Positions 1-7,472 of a stretch of DNA of 64,000 nucleotides are shown one piece after another. The notes under the pieces are model-generated. The model was not told the DNA's origin. It made no database searches and saw nothing but the letters and a program-made list of their open reading frames with translations. A program made the position numbers and the translations under genes. Positions within the stretch are counted from its first letter, which is position 1, and each line of letters opens with the position of its first letter. Source of the DNA: Methanolobus tindarius DSM 2278 (lineage in GTDB: Archaea > Halobacteriota > Methanosarcinia > Methanosarcinales > Methanosarcinaceae). The DNA lies in NCBI RefSeq assembly GCF_000504205.1, contig NZ_AZAJ01000001.1, forward strand, positions 2,268,879-2,332,878. The letters run 5' to 3'.

Positions 1-427
1 TTTTCAGGTAAGTGATGAAGGAAAAGTTACCTCAGGCGCCATTGAAATAGCACACACGCAACTTGCCAGGGAAGCAGGTGTTGACAGGCGTGTTGTAGAT
101 TCCACAACAGAGGTCATACTTTCAGATGATCAGCTAAAAAAGATATTCCAGAATGTAAAATCAATTCCTTTTCTTCGGGATGTCGCCCCTCTCATGGGAC
201 AGGGTGTCATTATCATAACCCCGGACGATGCTTCTAACAAGGGAATTATCTCCGAAGTCTCCACAGTTATCGCACAACAAAATATCAGCATCAGGCAGGC
301 TGTGTCAGATGACCCTTTCTTCACAGACGAACCCCGGCTTACAATAATCACCGATACAAAGGTCCCCGGCAGCATCATTGAGGAACTGCTCAAACTGGAT
401 TCTGTAAAAAGCGTAAATATCGCTTGA
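1..427 (+). CDS. ACT-domain regulator of amino acid metabolism, 3' part
   Basis: Open from the first bases (frame begins at base 2) to a TGA at 425-427; the start lies outside the window. The visible 141 residues begin with a helical stretch (EIAHTQLAREAGVDRRVVDS) that looks like the end of a helix-turn-helix, followed from about base 194 by a beta-alpha-beta fold typical of ACT domains (GQGVIIITPDD, then TIITDTKVPGSIIEELLKLD). This order fits the archaeal HTH-plus-ACT proteins of the COG2150 type, predicted regulators that sense amino acids. The ligand cannot be read from the sequence. The convergent gene that follows ends only 4 bases away. Confidence 0.7.
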   Translation, partial: FQVSDEGKVTSGAIEIAHTQLAREAGVDRRVVDSTTEVILSDDQLKKIFQNVKSIPFLRDVAPLMGQGVIIITPDDASNKGIISEVSTVIAQQNISIRQAVSDDPFFTDEPRLTIITDTKVPGSIIEELLKLDSVKSVNIA

Positions 428-431
428 TATT

Positions 432-1640
432 TCAGAGAACAGCCTTTGCAAAAGCCCTGAATATCTTTAACATATGCACCGATTTAGATGGGTGCAGCAT
501 CTTTTTTATCAGTATTGAAGGATGGTCCATGTCACCGTAGCGTGTTATGGTGTCAAGAATAGCAGGATTGTTCATCGAAGCTATGAGCTCGTCCATCTCT
601 CTATCCCCGAGTCCTGCTGCAAACCTGTGAATTCTCATTCCCATTGCAAGCTCTTTTCCAAGTTTTGCTCTCCACTGTTTATCGTATTCAGAAAGGAATG
701 ATGCAGAACTGTTATTTTTCTCTGCAGCCTTTGCAGCAATTTCACCGGCAATTTTTGCACACACAGCTCCGGTATAGATTCCTCCTCCTGATGTGGGTTT
801 AACCTGCCCTGCTGCGTCACCGACTATCATTACACCGTCTGCATATGTCTTTTCAAGAGGTCCAAGTGGAATTCCTCCCATAACAAGGTCAAGTTTGCCA
901 CCACCATATCTTGAAGCAACATGCTGATTCTTTGTCAGGAGATTTTCAAGAACCTGATGCGCTGACAGTCCACATATGGGATCAACAGCCATACCCACAC
1001 GGGATATGCTTTCATTTACAGGCACAGTCCATCCAAAGAATCCGGGAACCTGTGACCCAATAAACAATTCAACAAAATTGGTGTCATCACTGCGGTAAGG
1101 AACTTCTGCCTGAATTCCCGGCAGCACTTCTGTAACATTTCCAAGTCCTGACCATTTTGCCACCTGGCTCCGAACACCGTCAGCACCAATTACAACTTTG
1201 GTTTTCAGAATATGTTTTTCTCCGTTCTTTACAACTGAAACCTTCTGTTCATTTTGTGAGTTTTCAATACCTGTAACTCTTGAGTTAAGCCAGAGGTCAA
1301 CATCTTCTTCAACAGCCTTCAACGCAAGTTTTCTGTCAAAAATCTTCCTTGAGACAACATAGGCTTTGGTTTTTTTACCGTCAATGGGCAGGTAATCCCC
1401 ATGCATTGGGTGAATAAATGCACCTCTTACTGAGTTCAGGATGGAACTATCCGAAGGGGCAATTTCACACTCATTGAGAGCTCTTGTACTTAGAAGTCCG
1501 GTGCACCCAACCGGAGTACCTATGAATGCGTGGTCTTCCAGTATCAGTGTTTTTGCGCCGTTTATTGCAGCATATCTTGCCGCCACAGAACCGATTGGTC
1601 CTCCTCCTACAACAATAACATCATATTCCGTCATTTTCAC
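432..1640 (-). CDS. Geranylgeranyl reductase family flavoprotein
   Basis: A 402-residue FAD protein. The N-terminus has the dinucleotide-binding motif DVIVVGGGPIGSVAAR, then the PVGCTGLLS segment typical of digeranylgeranylglycerophospholipid reductases, the VIGADGVRSQVAKWSG segment, and the second FAD motif VMIVGDAAGQVKPTSGGGI near residue 275. Family members saturate the geranylgeranyl chains of archaeal lipids or of related isoprenoids. Methanogens carry several paralogues, so lipid reductase is the best guess but quinone-type substrates such as methanophenazine precursors are possible. A second ATG (MTEYD) at 1634 is an equally good start. It overlaps the upstream HAD gene by 4 bases (ATGA), so the two are probably co-translated. 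Confidence 0.75.
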   Translation of the reverse strand: MKMTEYDVIVVGGGPIGSVAARYAAINGAKTLILEDHAFIGTPVGCTGLLSTRALNECEIAPSDSSILNSVRGAFIHPMHGDYLPIDGKKTKAYVVSRKIFDRKLALKAVEEDVDLWLNSRVTGIENSQNEQKVSVVKNGEKHILKTKVVIGADGVRSQVAKWSGLGNVTEVLPGIQAEVPYRSDDTNFVELFIGSQVPGFFGWTVPVNESISRVGMAVDPICGLSAHQVLENLLTKNQHVASRYGGGKLDLVMGGIPLGPLEKTYADGVMIVGDAAGQVKPTSGGGIYTGAVCAKIAGEIAAKAAEKNNSSASFLSEYDKQWRAKLGKELAMGMRIHRFAAGLGDREMDELIASMNNPAILDTITRYGDMDHPSILIKKMLHPSKSVHMLKIFRAFAKAVL

Positions 1641-2326
1641 TTAAGTTCAAGTACTATTTCCAGAACCTCGCGGAAACTGTTGAGTGTTCTGTCAGGTTCG
1701 TATTCACCTGATGTCCTGTCTATTGCGCTGTTGCGATCTCCATATGCAGCATATGCTGCCATCATGCCCAGTTTCTTTGAAGGAGCAATATCCCTTCTCA
1801 GGCTGTCACCAACAAAAAGTGTTTCAGGAGCATTAAGTCCCATTGTTTCAAGAGCATGTTTGAAAGGTGCAAGATCCGGTTTTTTTGCGCCAGTCATATC
1901 ATGGGCTGTAAGTGAATGTATCATTGCTTCCATACCTGTTTTTGCAAGCCTTTTCTTTGCATTATCGCTGTTAGCGTCAGTGACAATTCCAAGGGGAAGG
2001 CCGAGTTTATTTAGTTCTTGTAGTGTTTCCCTTACATCTGGATAGAGCCTTATGTTGTTAATCTTGTGAGTTTCGTAGATGCTGACACATGTCTGGTAGT
2101 TATCAGCAGCATTCATGCCGTTGTCAAGCATATAGTCCCTGATATTCTCCGGGTGTTCAAAACCGTGGGTTTCCCTGCGGAAGTACTCAAACAGCTCTTG
2201 CGGGTCACCTGCACCAAGAAAACTGACAACTTCAGTACAGGCTACCATCTTCGCTTCCACAAAGTCGAAGAGGGTGTTGTCCATATCAAAAATAATGCCC
2301 CTTAAATTCATTCCCATTTCATCCAT
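1637..2326 (-). CDS. HAD-superfamily phosphatase
   Basis: 229 residues. HAD motif I is DMDNTLFDF near residue 15, the motif II region GIVTDANSDN is near residue 117, the motif III lysine lies in GAKKPD, and motif IV is FVGDSLRRDIAPSKKLG near residue 170. A helical cap sits between motifs I and II, as in phosphoglycolate phosphatase/beta-phosphoglucomutase-type enzymes. The substrate is unknown. The stop overlaps the start of the geranylgeranyl-reductase-type gene, which suggests an operon. The true start may be one of the closely spaced internal ATGs (MGMNLRG). Confidence 0.75.
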   Translation of the reverse strand: MDEMGMNLRGIIFDMDNTLFDFVEAKMVACTEVVSFLGAGDPQELFEYFRRETHGFEHPENIRDYMLDNGMNAADNYQTCVSIYETHKINNIRLYPDVRETLQELNKLGLPLGIVTDANSDNAKKRLAKTGMEAMIHSLTAHDMTGAKKPDLAPFKHALETMGLNAPETLFVGDSLRRDIAPSKKLGMMAAYAAYGDRNSAIDRTSGEYEPDRTLNSFREVLEIVLELK

Positions 2327-2388
2327 TATTTTATTATTCTATGCTCTTGTTCTGGATTTAATGCTGTTTTTCTACTTATAATTGGGTA

Positions 2389-3339
2389 CTATTGAAACAT
2401 AATTGCAAGTTCGTTTTCAATATCTTCTGCCATAAGTGGGGAATATCCGTGTGTGCTTGCGTTAATCGGGTAAAGTGCTTTTGGATCTTCTGCCTTATCA
2501 TAAGTACGAAGTGCAAGTTCATACGGAACAATGCTGTCATTTATGGAATGCAGCATAACAAACCTGCGTGGGCTTATCATTCCCAGATAGGTGTCAGGGT
2601 CAATTGACCTGTAAAAGAGATAGGCATCCATGTCAACAGTTTCATCAACGACTATGGAACCAGTATCATAACCACTTGTGCTGATTCCAATTACTCCTTT
2701 TATTTCCGGATCTATTGCGGTTGCTATTATTGCAAACCTGCCACCATTACTAAGACCAAGCATTGCAATGTTGTCATCATCAATTTCAGACTGGTCAGCA
2801 AGAACATTTGCAGCAGCAAGTGCGTCATACACCATCATGTATTCCACAGGTTCTGTCCCATTCATGTAAAGTGCCATGTCACCCTGCGGGTCAATTCCTC
2901 CAAGATTTCTCTGATCCAGTGTTATGGAGGCGTACCCGAGTGATGAAAGCAATTGGGGTACTGCTGTCTGCTGTTCTTTTGAGACTCCTGCTCCTGGAAG
3001 AACTACAACACCAGGAATATTTGTAGCCGATTCCGGAATCCTGATAAGCCCTGCAATTTCAGAACCACGGCTTTCAAAACTGACTTCCCTGATAGTTTCC
3101 TTATCGTTAGCTCCGGAAATGTCATTTGAGCTGTAATCCACATCTGTTATTTCAGGATATGAGAGTATTCCTTCATCTGAAACAGACCACTGTTCATCAT
3201 CGCCTGAACTATATATTATTCCAATAGCTCCGGCTACCATGAGTAGTATTCCCAGTGCAAGCGGGAGAAGTTTGACATTCATCTTATGCTGTTTAGTTTC
3301 AGTCTTTCTTTTTCCTTTAGTGGTATGTTTCTGACTCAT
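2389..3339 (-). CDS. Membrane-anchored alpha/beta hydrolase
   Basis: 316 residues. A basic N-terminus (MSQKHTTKGKRKTETKQHK) is followed by one hydrophobic segment at about 22-45 (LLPLALGILLMVAGAIGII), so the protein is probably anchored with its catalytic domain outside. The hydrolase domain shows the oxyanion segment VVVLPGAGVSKEQ, the nucleophile elbow AMLGLSNGGRFA (Ser in GxSxG) and a late His in NASTHGYSP. It resembles dienelactone-hydrolase/DUF-type peptidase S9 relatives. The substrate is unknown. It lies 60 bases upstream of the HAD gene on the same strand but without overlap. Confidence 0.7.
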   Translation of the reverse strand: MSQKHTTKGKRKTETKQHKMNVKLLPLALGILLMVAGAIGIIYSSGDDEQWSVSDEGILSYPEITDVDYSSNDISGANDKETIREVSFESRGSEIAGLIRIPESATNIPGVVVLPGAGVSKEQQTAVPQLLSSLGYASITLDQRNLGGIDPQGDMALYMNGTEPVEYMMVYDALAAANVLADQSEIDDDNIAMLGLSNGGRFAIIATAIDPEIKGVIGISTSGYDTGSIVVDETVDMDAYLFYRSIDPDTYLGMISPRRFVMLHSINDSIVPYELALRTYDKAEDPKALYPINASTHGYSPLMAEDIENELAIMFQ

Positions 3340-3398
3340 GGGATCGCCGAAATGATTTTGATAGAATGGGAGTTATGGGAATTATTGCTCTAATATGA

Positions 3399-3470
3399 CG
3401 AACCTGCCGGGACTCGAACCCGGGTTCTAAGCTCCGGAGGCTTAAGTGATATCCGCTACACTACAGGTCC
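3399..3470 (-). tRNA. tRNA-Arg (CCG)
   Basis: Minus-strand cloverleaf: acceptor GGACCTG pairs with CAGGTTC (one G-U), D-arm GTG/CAC, anticodon stem TAAGC/GCTTA with loop CTCCGGA giving anticodon CCG, T-loop TTCGAGT in a GGG/CCC-containing stem, discriminator G. No CCA is encoded. Confidence 0.93.
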
Positions 3471-3639
3471 GCATTTGCTTATAATTTTGAACTTAAACTC
3501 ATTTTGCATGTTTCTCATTGGAGATAAATATGCTGTTGATGTGGAATTATTGTTAATTTGTTACTGCTGTTTAATGTATGATATATGCTGATTTGTTTTA
3601 GATTTTCACATAAATATAGATTATTAGTCAATATACGAA

Positions 3640-3690
3640 CGTTATTTTTAAATATCACAATTGTGTATTAGGTATCATCACAATTGTGAT
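3640..3690 (+). promoter_or_regulatory. Promoter with two CACAATTGTG operators upstream of thiS
   Basis: A TATA-like stretch (TTATTTTTAAATA, about 3641-3653) is followed at once by the palindrome CACAATTGTG (3656-3665) and then by the longer perfect palindrome ATCACAATTGTGAT (3677-3690). The two centres are 23 bp apart, about two helical turns, so dimers could bind on one face of the DNA. The expected transcription start, about 25 bp after the TATA box, lies inside this block, which suits repression. The same palindrome sits in front of the HTH gene at 4485-4496. Confidence 0.65.
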
Positions 3691-3826
3691 TTGGCTAAAA
3701 TAGCCAATAACCAGGGCATTGGCACGGCAAAACATTCTCCTGTAAAGTAATGCCGTCCGGTTCGAATCCGGATCCTGGCTTGAGGTTTAACCTCAAATCC
3801 CTAGCAGGAGTCTTCCGGCTCCTGCA
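3691..3826 (+). ncRNA. Structured, tRNA-like leader RNA upstream of thiS
   Basis: Bases 3710-3780 have tRNA-like length and order: acceptor ACCAGGG pairs with TCCTGGC (five Watson-Crick pairs, one G-U, one A-C mismatch), followed on the 3' side by a perfect T-arm (TCCGG, loop TTCGAAT, CCGGA) and one unpaired base. The loop CTGTAAA would give anticodon GTA at 3742-3744, but its stem and the D-stem do not pair. Instead CGGCA (3725-3729) pairs with TGCCG (3751-3755). Two competing 5' hairpins exist: TTGGCTA/TAGCCAA (3691-3697 with 3701-3707) and GCCAAT/ATTGGC (3703-3708 with 3718-3723). Two further stems follow, TTGAGG/CCTCAA (3780-3796) and GCAGGAG/CTCCTGC. This may be a cis-regulatory leader, a degenerate tRNA, or both. 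Confidence 0.5.
3804..3825 (+). terminator. Strong hairpin before thiS
   Basis: GCAGGAG (3804-3810) pairs perfectly with CTCCTGC (3819-3825) around the loop TCTTCCGG and is followed by AGAAAAA. It could stop transcription of the leader RNA or act as the last stem of a regulatory leader; thiS begins 70 bases further on, after the T-rich tract TTTATTTTATTTTTTTC. Confidence 0.45.
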
Positions 3827-3895
3827 GAAAAACGTTTACTTCAAAAACCCTGCGACAATACCCCTTTATTTTATTTTTTTCAAGAAGGTAAAAAC

Positions 3896-4090
3896 ATGAA
3901 CGTAATACTTCCAAACGGTGATATCCAGGAACTGGCCATGGGTCCCTTGACAGTAGTGGAATTACTGCAACATCTGGGCATAAGCCTGGGTGAAGTTCTG
4001 GTATCTAAAAATAAATGTATTATCCCGGAAGACAGCATTCTCGAAAATGGAGATAATGTACGAATAATGCAGGTTATTTTTGGAGGCTGA
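3896..4090 (+). CDS. thiS: ThiS/MoaD-type small sulfur-carrier protein
   Basis: 64 residues with a beta-grasp (ubiquitin-like) pattern and the diagnostic C-terminal diglycine (MQVIFGG). The glycine carboxylate is adenylated by a ThiF/MoeB-type enzyme and converted to a thiocarboxylate that donates sulfur. The sequence MNVILPNGDIQELAMGPLTVVELLQHLGI is ThiS-like in the first strands and helix, but assignment to thiazole, molybdopterin or tRNA-thiolation chemistry cannot be made from sequence; archaea usually make thiazole by the Thi4 route, so another sulfur acceptor is quite possible. An E1-like partner lies 600 bases downstream. SD-like GAAGGT precedes the ATG. Confidence 0.8.
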   Translation: MNVILPNGDIQELAMGPLTVVELLQHLGISLGEVLVSKNKCIIPEDSILENGDNVRIMQVIFGG

Positions 4091-4132
4091 AAGCTCCGAT
4101 AACTCAGGTTTCAGATAAAATGTCAAAGGGCA

Positions 4133-4453
4133 TTAATTGTCATTAGCACATTCCTGACCTTCTTCCCTAAGTTGCCTGCATATTCCGCATATTCTTGAAG
4201 CAAGGTCATCAACCTTGTTTGCTTTCATATCTTCAGCAAGTTCACGTATAGATACCTTCACATTCTCTTCAAGCACAATCCTGTAGCCTCTCTTTTTGGA
4301 CAGGTATTGTGAAACAGCAGATGGTGCCATATCAAGTTCCTTGGCAATTTCCTGTTGCGACAGTCCGCAATTCATAAGTTCTTCTGCGATGGCTGCTCTG
4401 ATGGCAGGCAACACGTCCCAGACGATCATCTGACATGGTAATTTCATAGGCAT
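4133..4453 (-). CDS. Small HTH regulator with C-terminal cysteines
   Basis: 106 residues. The helix-turn-helix is clear at about residues 30-55 (LSQQEIAKELDMAPSAVSQYL), of the XRE-like type seen in archaeal COG2522 regulators. The C-terminal part has CGICRQLREEGQEC, three cysteines that could bind metal or an Fe-S cluster or act as a redox switch; another Cys is near residue 7 and one near 29. Its own promoter carries the palindrome TCACAATTGTGA just after a TATA-like box, and the same palindrome occurs twice at the thiS promoter. It is therefore likely an autoregulator that also controls thiS. It lacks the ThiN ligand domain of the described archaeal ThiR regulators. Confidence 0.75.
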   Translation of the reverse strand: MPMKLPCQMIVWDVLPAIRAAIAEELMNCGLSQQEIAKELDMAPSAVSQYLSKKRGYRIVLEENVKVSIRELAEDMKANKVDDLASRICGICRQLREEGQECANDN

Positions 4454-4484
4454 CCCTTTAATTATTTATTTTCAAAACAAAATC

Positions 4485-4525
4485 TCACAATTGTGAATAT
4501 GTTTTTTATATTTAATATCTTTTAT
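4485..4525 (-). promoter_or_regulatory. Promoter and CACAATTGTG operator of the HTH gene
   Basis: Read on the minus strand: a TATA-like element (TTAAATATAAAAAAC, about 4507-4521), then the perfect palindrome TCACAATTGTGA (4485-4496), then the ATG at 4453. The predicted transcription start falls on the palindrome, the same architecture as at 3640-3690. This supports negative autoregulation by the encoded HTH protein. Confidence 0.6.
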
Positions 4526-4700
4526 TGATTTGTCCAATAATATCCTGCACAGAGCATGATAGAATTCCAAATGAAGTTACAGTTTTTTAATTTTCCAGCA
4601 TCCAGGTCTCCAAACCTCTGGACTTATATTATTTGACAACTTATGATGCATAGTGCACATTCTGTTATTGAGAATTAATCTACATTGAAAGGTTTGTTCT

Positions 4701-5423
4701 ATGTTAAGCGATGATGAACTCGAAAGATACAGCAGGCAGATTATGCTTTTTGGCAAGGAAGGTCAGAAGCGCTTGAGTGATGCTACTGTATTTGTGGCAG
4801 GTGCCGGTGGACTTGGCTGTCCGGTTGCGTTGTATCTTGCAGTTGCGGGAATAGGCCATTTGAAAGTTGCAGATAAGGATCTTGTGGAACAAACGAATCT
4901 TAACCGTCAGGTTCTGCACTGGGAACAGGACATTGGCAAAGAGAAAGTCATTTCTATAGAGGAAAAAATCCTGCAGATAAATCCTCACGTAGAAATTCAG
5001 ACATTTCACCTGACAATTGACGAAACAAATATCATGGACCTTGTGGCTGATGCAGATATAATTGTTGATGCCATGGATAATTATGAGGTCCGCTATTTTC
5101 TGAATAAGGTTGCCCATGAGAAAGGAATTCCCATGGTTCATGGCGCAATTCGTGGTTTTGATGGTCAGGCAATGACGATCATCCCTGGAAAAAGTGCATG
5201 TTTTAATTGTGTATTCCCATCTGAACCGCCATCGGAGATATTTCCTGTGATTGGCACGACCCCTGGTATAATTGCCATGATACAGGCTAATGAAGTCATT
5301 AAATACCTGCTTGGGACCGGTAAGCTTCTGACAAACCGCCTGCTAATATGGGATGGTCTTAATTCTGAAATGGATTATATGAAAGTGTCAAAAAGACCGG
5401 ATTGTAAAATATGCGGTAAATAA
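4701..5423 (+). CDS. ThiF/MoeB/HesA-type adenylyltransferase (E1-like)
   Basis: 240 residues. The Rossmann nucleotide-binding motif is GAGGLGCPVALYLAVAGIG at about 34-52, followed by the conserved DLVEQTNLNRQ segment and DAMDNYEVRYFLN, all hallmarks of the E1/ThiF superfamily. Two CxxC pairs (CFNC near 172 and CKIC at the C-terminus) fit the structural zinc site. Such enzymes adenylate the C-terminal glycine of ThiS/MoaD-type proteins, and the diglycine protein at 3896-4090 is the obvious partner. A TATA-like TTATATTAT about 75 bases upstream suggests its own promoter, without the CACAATTGTG operator. Confidence 0.85.
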   Translation: MLSDDELERYSRQIMLFGKEGQKRLSDATVFVAGAGGLGCPVALYLAVAGIGHLKVADKDLVEQTNLNRQVLHWEQDIGKEKVISIEEKILQINPHVEIQTFHLTIDETNIMDLVADADIIVDAMDNYEVRYFLNKVAHEKGIPMVHGAIRGFDGQAMTIIPGKSACFNCVFPSEPPSEIFPVIGTTPGIIAMIQANEVIKYLLGTGKLLTNRLLIWDGLNSEMDYMKVSKRPDCKICGK

Positions 5424-5594
5424 TAATCCTTCTGGTGCCAGGTTTGTTATTGAGCTGGCTGTTGCAAAACCAAAAGGCAGCTTAAATGCATAATTCGTTT
5501 TTATGGCCTCTTGTAAACTGTCTTATTGTAATACTTATATATTATAACCTCATTTTTATAATAGGTTTTGTGTAATAAATGCGGAGATTACTTT

Positions 5595-7043
5595 GTGGGT
5601 TTACGAAATAGATATGATAAATACTCTGAAGCAACTGTTGTAGCTCTGGCTCTCCTGGCTTTGTATCTTATTAGTCTTGAAAGCTATCTTTTATTTCATA
5701 GTATAGTTGAAGTAGCGAGTATAATAGTCATTGCTGCTGTTTTCCTGATTGCATGGAATTCCAGAAAATATCTGAAGAATTCATATCTTTTGTTCCTTGG
5801 GATAAGTTTTTTCTTCGTATCATGGATAGACTTCCTGCATATAATTAGCTATAAAGGAATGGGTATTTTCCCGGATAATAGTGCAAACTTACCAACTCAG
5901 CTATGGATAGCTGCAAGATACATGCAAAGTATCTCACTTTTGATTGCTCCTGTTCTTATGGGCAAAGAAATCAATTACAAAAAAGTACTTATTGCCTATT
6001 TTGCAGTCACGTCACTAATTATTTCTATAATTTTTATGGGTTATTTCCCTGATTGCTACATTGATGGAAGTGGTCTTACCCAGTTCAAAGTTATTAGTGA
6101 GTACATTATATCCCTGATATTGCTTGTTTCAGCTATATTGCTTCACAAACATAAGGATGAATTTGACAACAGGGTTTACAGTTTGATTATGATTTCTATC
6201 GTTCTCACGATATTTGCGGAACTGGCTTTTACCTTTTATATAGATGTCTATGATTTTTCAAATCTTGTCGGTCACTATTTTAAACTTCTTTCGTTCTATC
6301 TAATTTACAAGGCTATAGTCGTTACAAGTCTTTCAAGACCATATGACTTACTTTATCGGGAATTGAAGATGAGGGAATATGATCTTATTAAAAAGAAAAA
6401 AGCCCAGGAAGATCTGCTGGAAGCACTGGGTCTGGTAAATCAGATACTCAGGCATGATATTCTAAATGATCTAAACATTATTTCCCTATCGATTGAAAAC
6501 CTCAAAGGAAGAATGTCTGAAAAGGAACTTGATTTCTCGGATAAGGCTGTGAACCATAGCATTAAACTTATTCGTGAGATGAAGGATTTTGAGTCACTTA
6601 TGTATATCAGGGAACTTGTGACAGTTGATCTTCGCATACTTGTAACTGAAGTTTCCCAGGAATTTCCGGTAAAGGTAAATATACATGGGTATTGTTCGGT
6701 AAAAGCGGATAGTGGCTTGCATTCAGTAATAGGCAACATTATACAGAATGCTGTTGTTCATGGTAAAGCAGAAATTATCAATGTGTCAATGGAATCAAAG
6801 GAAGATTATTGCGAACTCAGGATTTCTGATAATGGCAGTGGAATACCGGATAAGATTAAAGGCCGGGTGTTTGATGAAGGATTCAAGTATGGCAAGTCCG
6901 GTCACACGGGTCTTGGACTTTACATTACAAAAAGGATAGTTGAAAGATATGGTGATATATCTGTAGAAGATAATCACCCTTCCGGAACAACTTTTATTAT
7001 TAGATTTTATAATATTGAGACCGGTATTGAAGATAAAGAATAA
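5595..7043 (+). CDS. MASE3-type membrane sensor histidine kinase
   Basis: The reading frame is open from a TTG at 5568, but the GTG at 5595 has GGAGAT (5582) at proper spacing and is preferred, giving 482 residues. Seven to eight hydrophobic segments fill the first 240 residues; the WIDFLHIISYKGMGIFP and LPTQLWIAARYMQSISLLIAP segments are typical of the MASE3 sensor domain. A phosphoacceptor box follows (ILRHDILNDLNIISLSIENL, His near residue 285), then an ATPase domain with N-box GNIIQNAVVHGK, G1-box DNGSGIPD and G2-box GHTGLGLYI. There is no PAS or receiver domain and no response regulator next to it. The signal and partner are unknown. Confidence 0.85.
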   Translation: MGLRNRYDKYSEATVVALALLALYLISLESYLLFHSIVEVASIIVIAAVFLIAWNSRKYLKNSYLLFLGISFFFVSWIDFLHIISYKGMGIFPDNSANLPTQLWIAARYMQSISLLIAPVLMGKEINYKKVLIAYFAVTSLIISIIFMGYFPDCYIDGSGLTQFKVISEYIISLILLVSAILLHKHKDEFDNRVYSLIMISIVLTIFAELAFTFYIDVYDFSNLVGHYFKLLSFYLIYKAIVVTSLSRPYDLLYRELKMREYDLIKKKKAQEDLLEALGLVNQILRHDILNDLNIISLSIENLKGRMSEKELDFSDKAVNHSIKLIREMKDFESLMYIRELVTVDLRILVTEVSQEFPVKVNIHGYCSVKADSGLHSVIGNIIQNAVVHGKAEIINVSMESKEDYCELRISDNGSGIPDKIKGRVFDEGFKYGKSGHTGLGLYITKRIVERYGDISVEDNHPSGTTFIIRFYNIETGIEDKE

Positions 7044-7094
7044 TCAAATCAGAAATAAAAAAGAAATTCCCAGTGGATGGGAACTTATTTGCTT

Positions 7095-7460
7095 TTACTC
7101 TTCAGCTGCTCTACCAATCGCTTTTACAAGTGTGAGCATAACTCCCATGCCTTTCTGGAAGTCTTCATCACCCATCTCTTTTATTACGCCTGTGAGGCCT
7201 ATTTTTGGAGGGTTAAGAATTGCTTTATCAAGCTCAGGATCCTGTACTGCTCTTTCCATTACTTCTATCAGGTCAGTACACATGATGGCATTTGTAAGCT
7301 TCAGTACAGTGGATGTGAGATCTGCAATTCCATGGGCTGTCTGGTCATTAATGTAATCCTGCAATATTCTTGCTGTTCGGATAAGGTCTAAGACTGCTTC
7401 AACGTCGCCTGGTCTGATTTCGACACCTGATATCTGGTTCATAAGGTTTTCATCACTCAT
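7095..7460 (-). CDS. DUF1641 protein, partner of the SQR-like flavoprotein
   Basis: 121 residues, mostly helical, with the conserved C-terminal pattern seen in DUF1641 proteins (GLTGVIKEMGDEDFQKGMGVMLTLVKAIG). Its role is not established. DUF1641 genes are often placed directly behind sulfide:quinone-reductase-like flavoprotein genes, as here: the gene starts 12 bases after the stop of the upstream oxidoreductase and shares its operon. It may be a membrane-associated or regulatory subunit of that enzyme. Confidence 0.75.
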   Translation of the reverse strand: MSDENLMNQISGVEIRPGDVEAVLDLIRTARILQDYINDQTAHGIADLTSTVLKLTNAIMCTDLIEVMERAVQDPELDKAILNPPKIGLTGVIKEMGDEDFQKGMGVMLTLVKAIGRAAEE

Positions 7461-7472
7461 TTTCTCATCTCC

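Noticed and set aside
3710-3780. Functional tRNA-Tyr (anticodon GTA)
   Set aside because: Length, T-arm and loop CTGTAAA fit, but the anticodon stem TTCTC/GTAAT and the D-stem do not pair and position 1-72 is an A-C mismatch. Reported as tRNA-like leader instead.
3710-3780. Pyrrolysine tRNA or intron-containing tRNA
   Set aside because: No CUA anticodon, no pyl genes, and no clean bulge-helix-bulge around the extra loop.
7043-7094. Response regulator for the MASE3 kinase
   Set aside because: The neighbouring genes are DUF1641 and ThiF-like; no receiver domain is encoded nearby.
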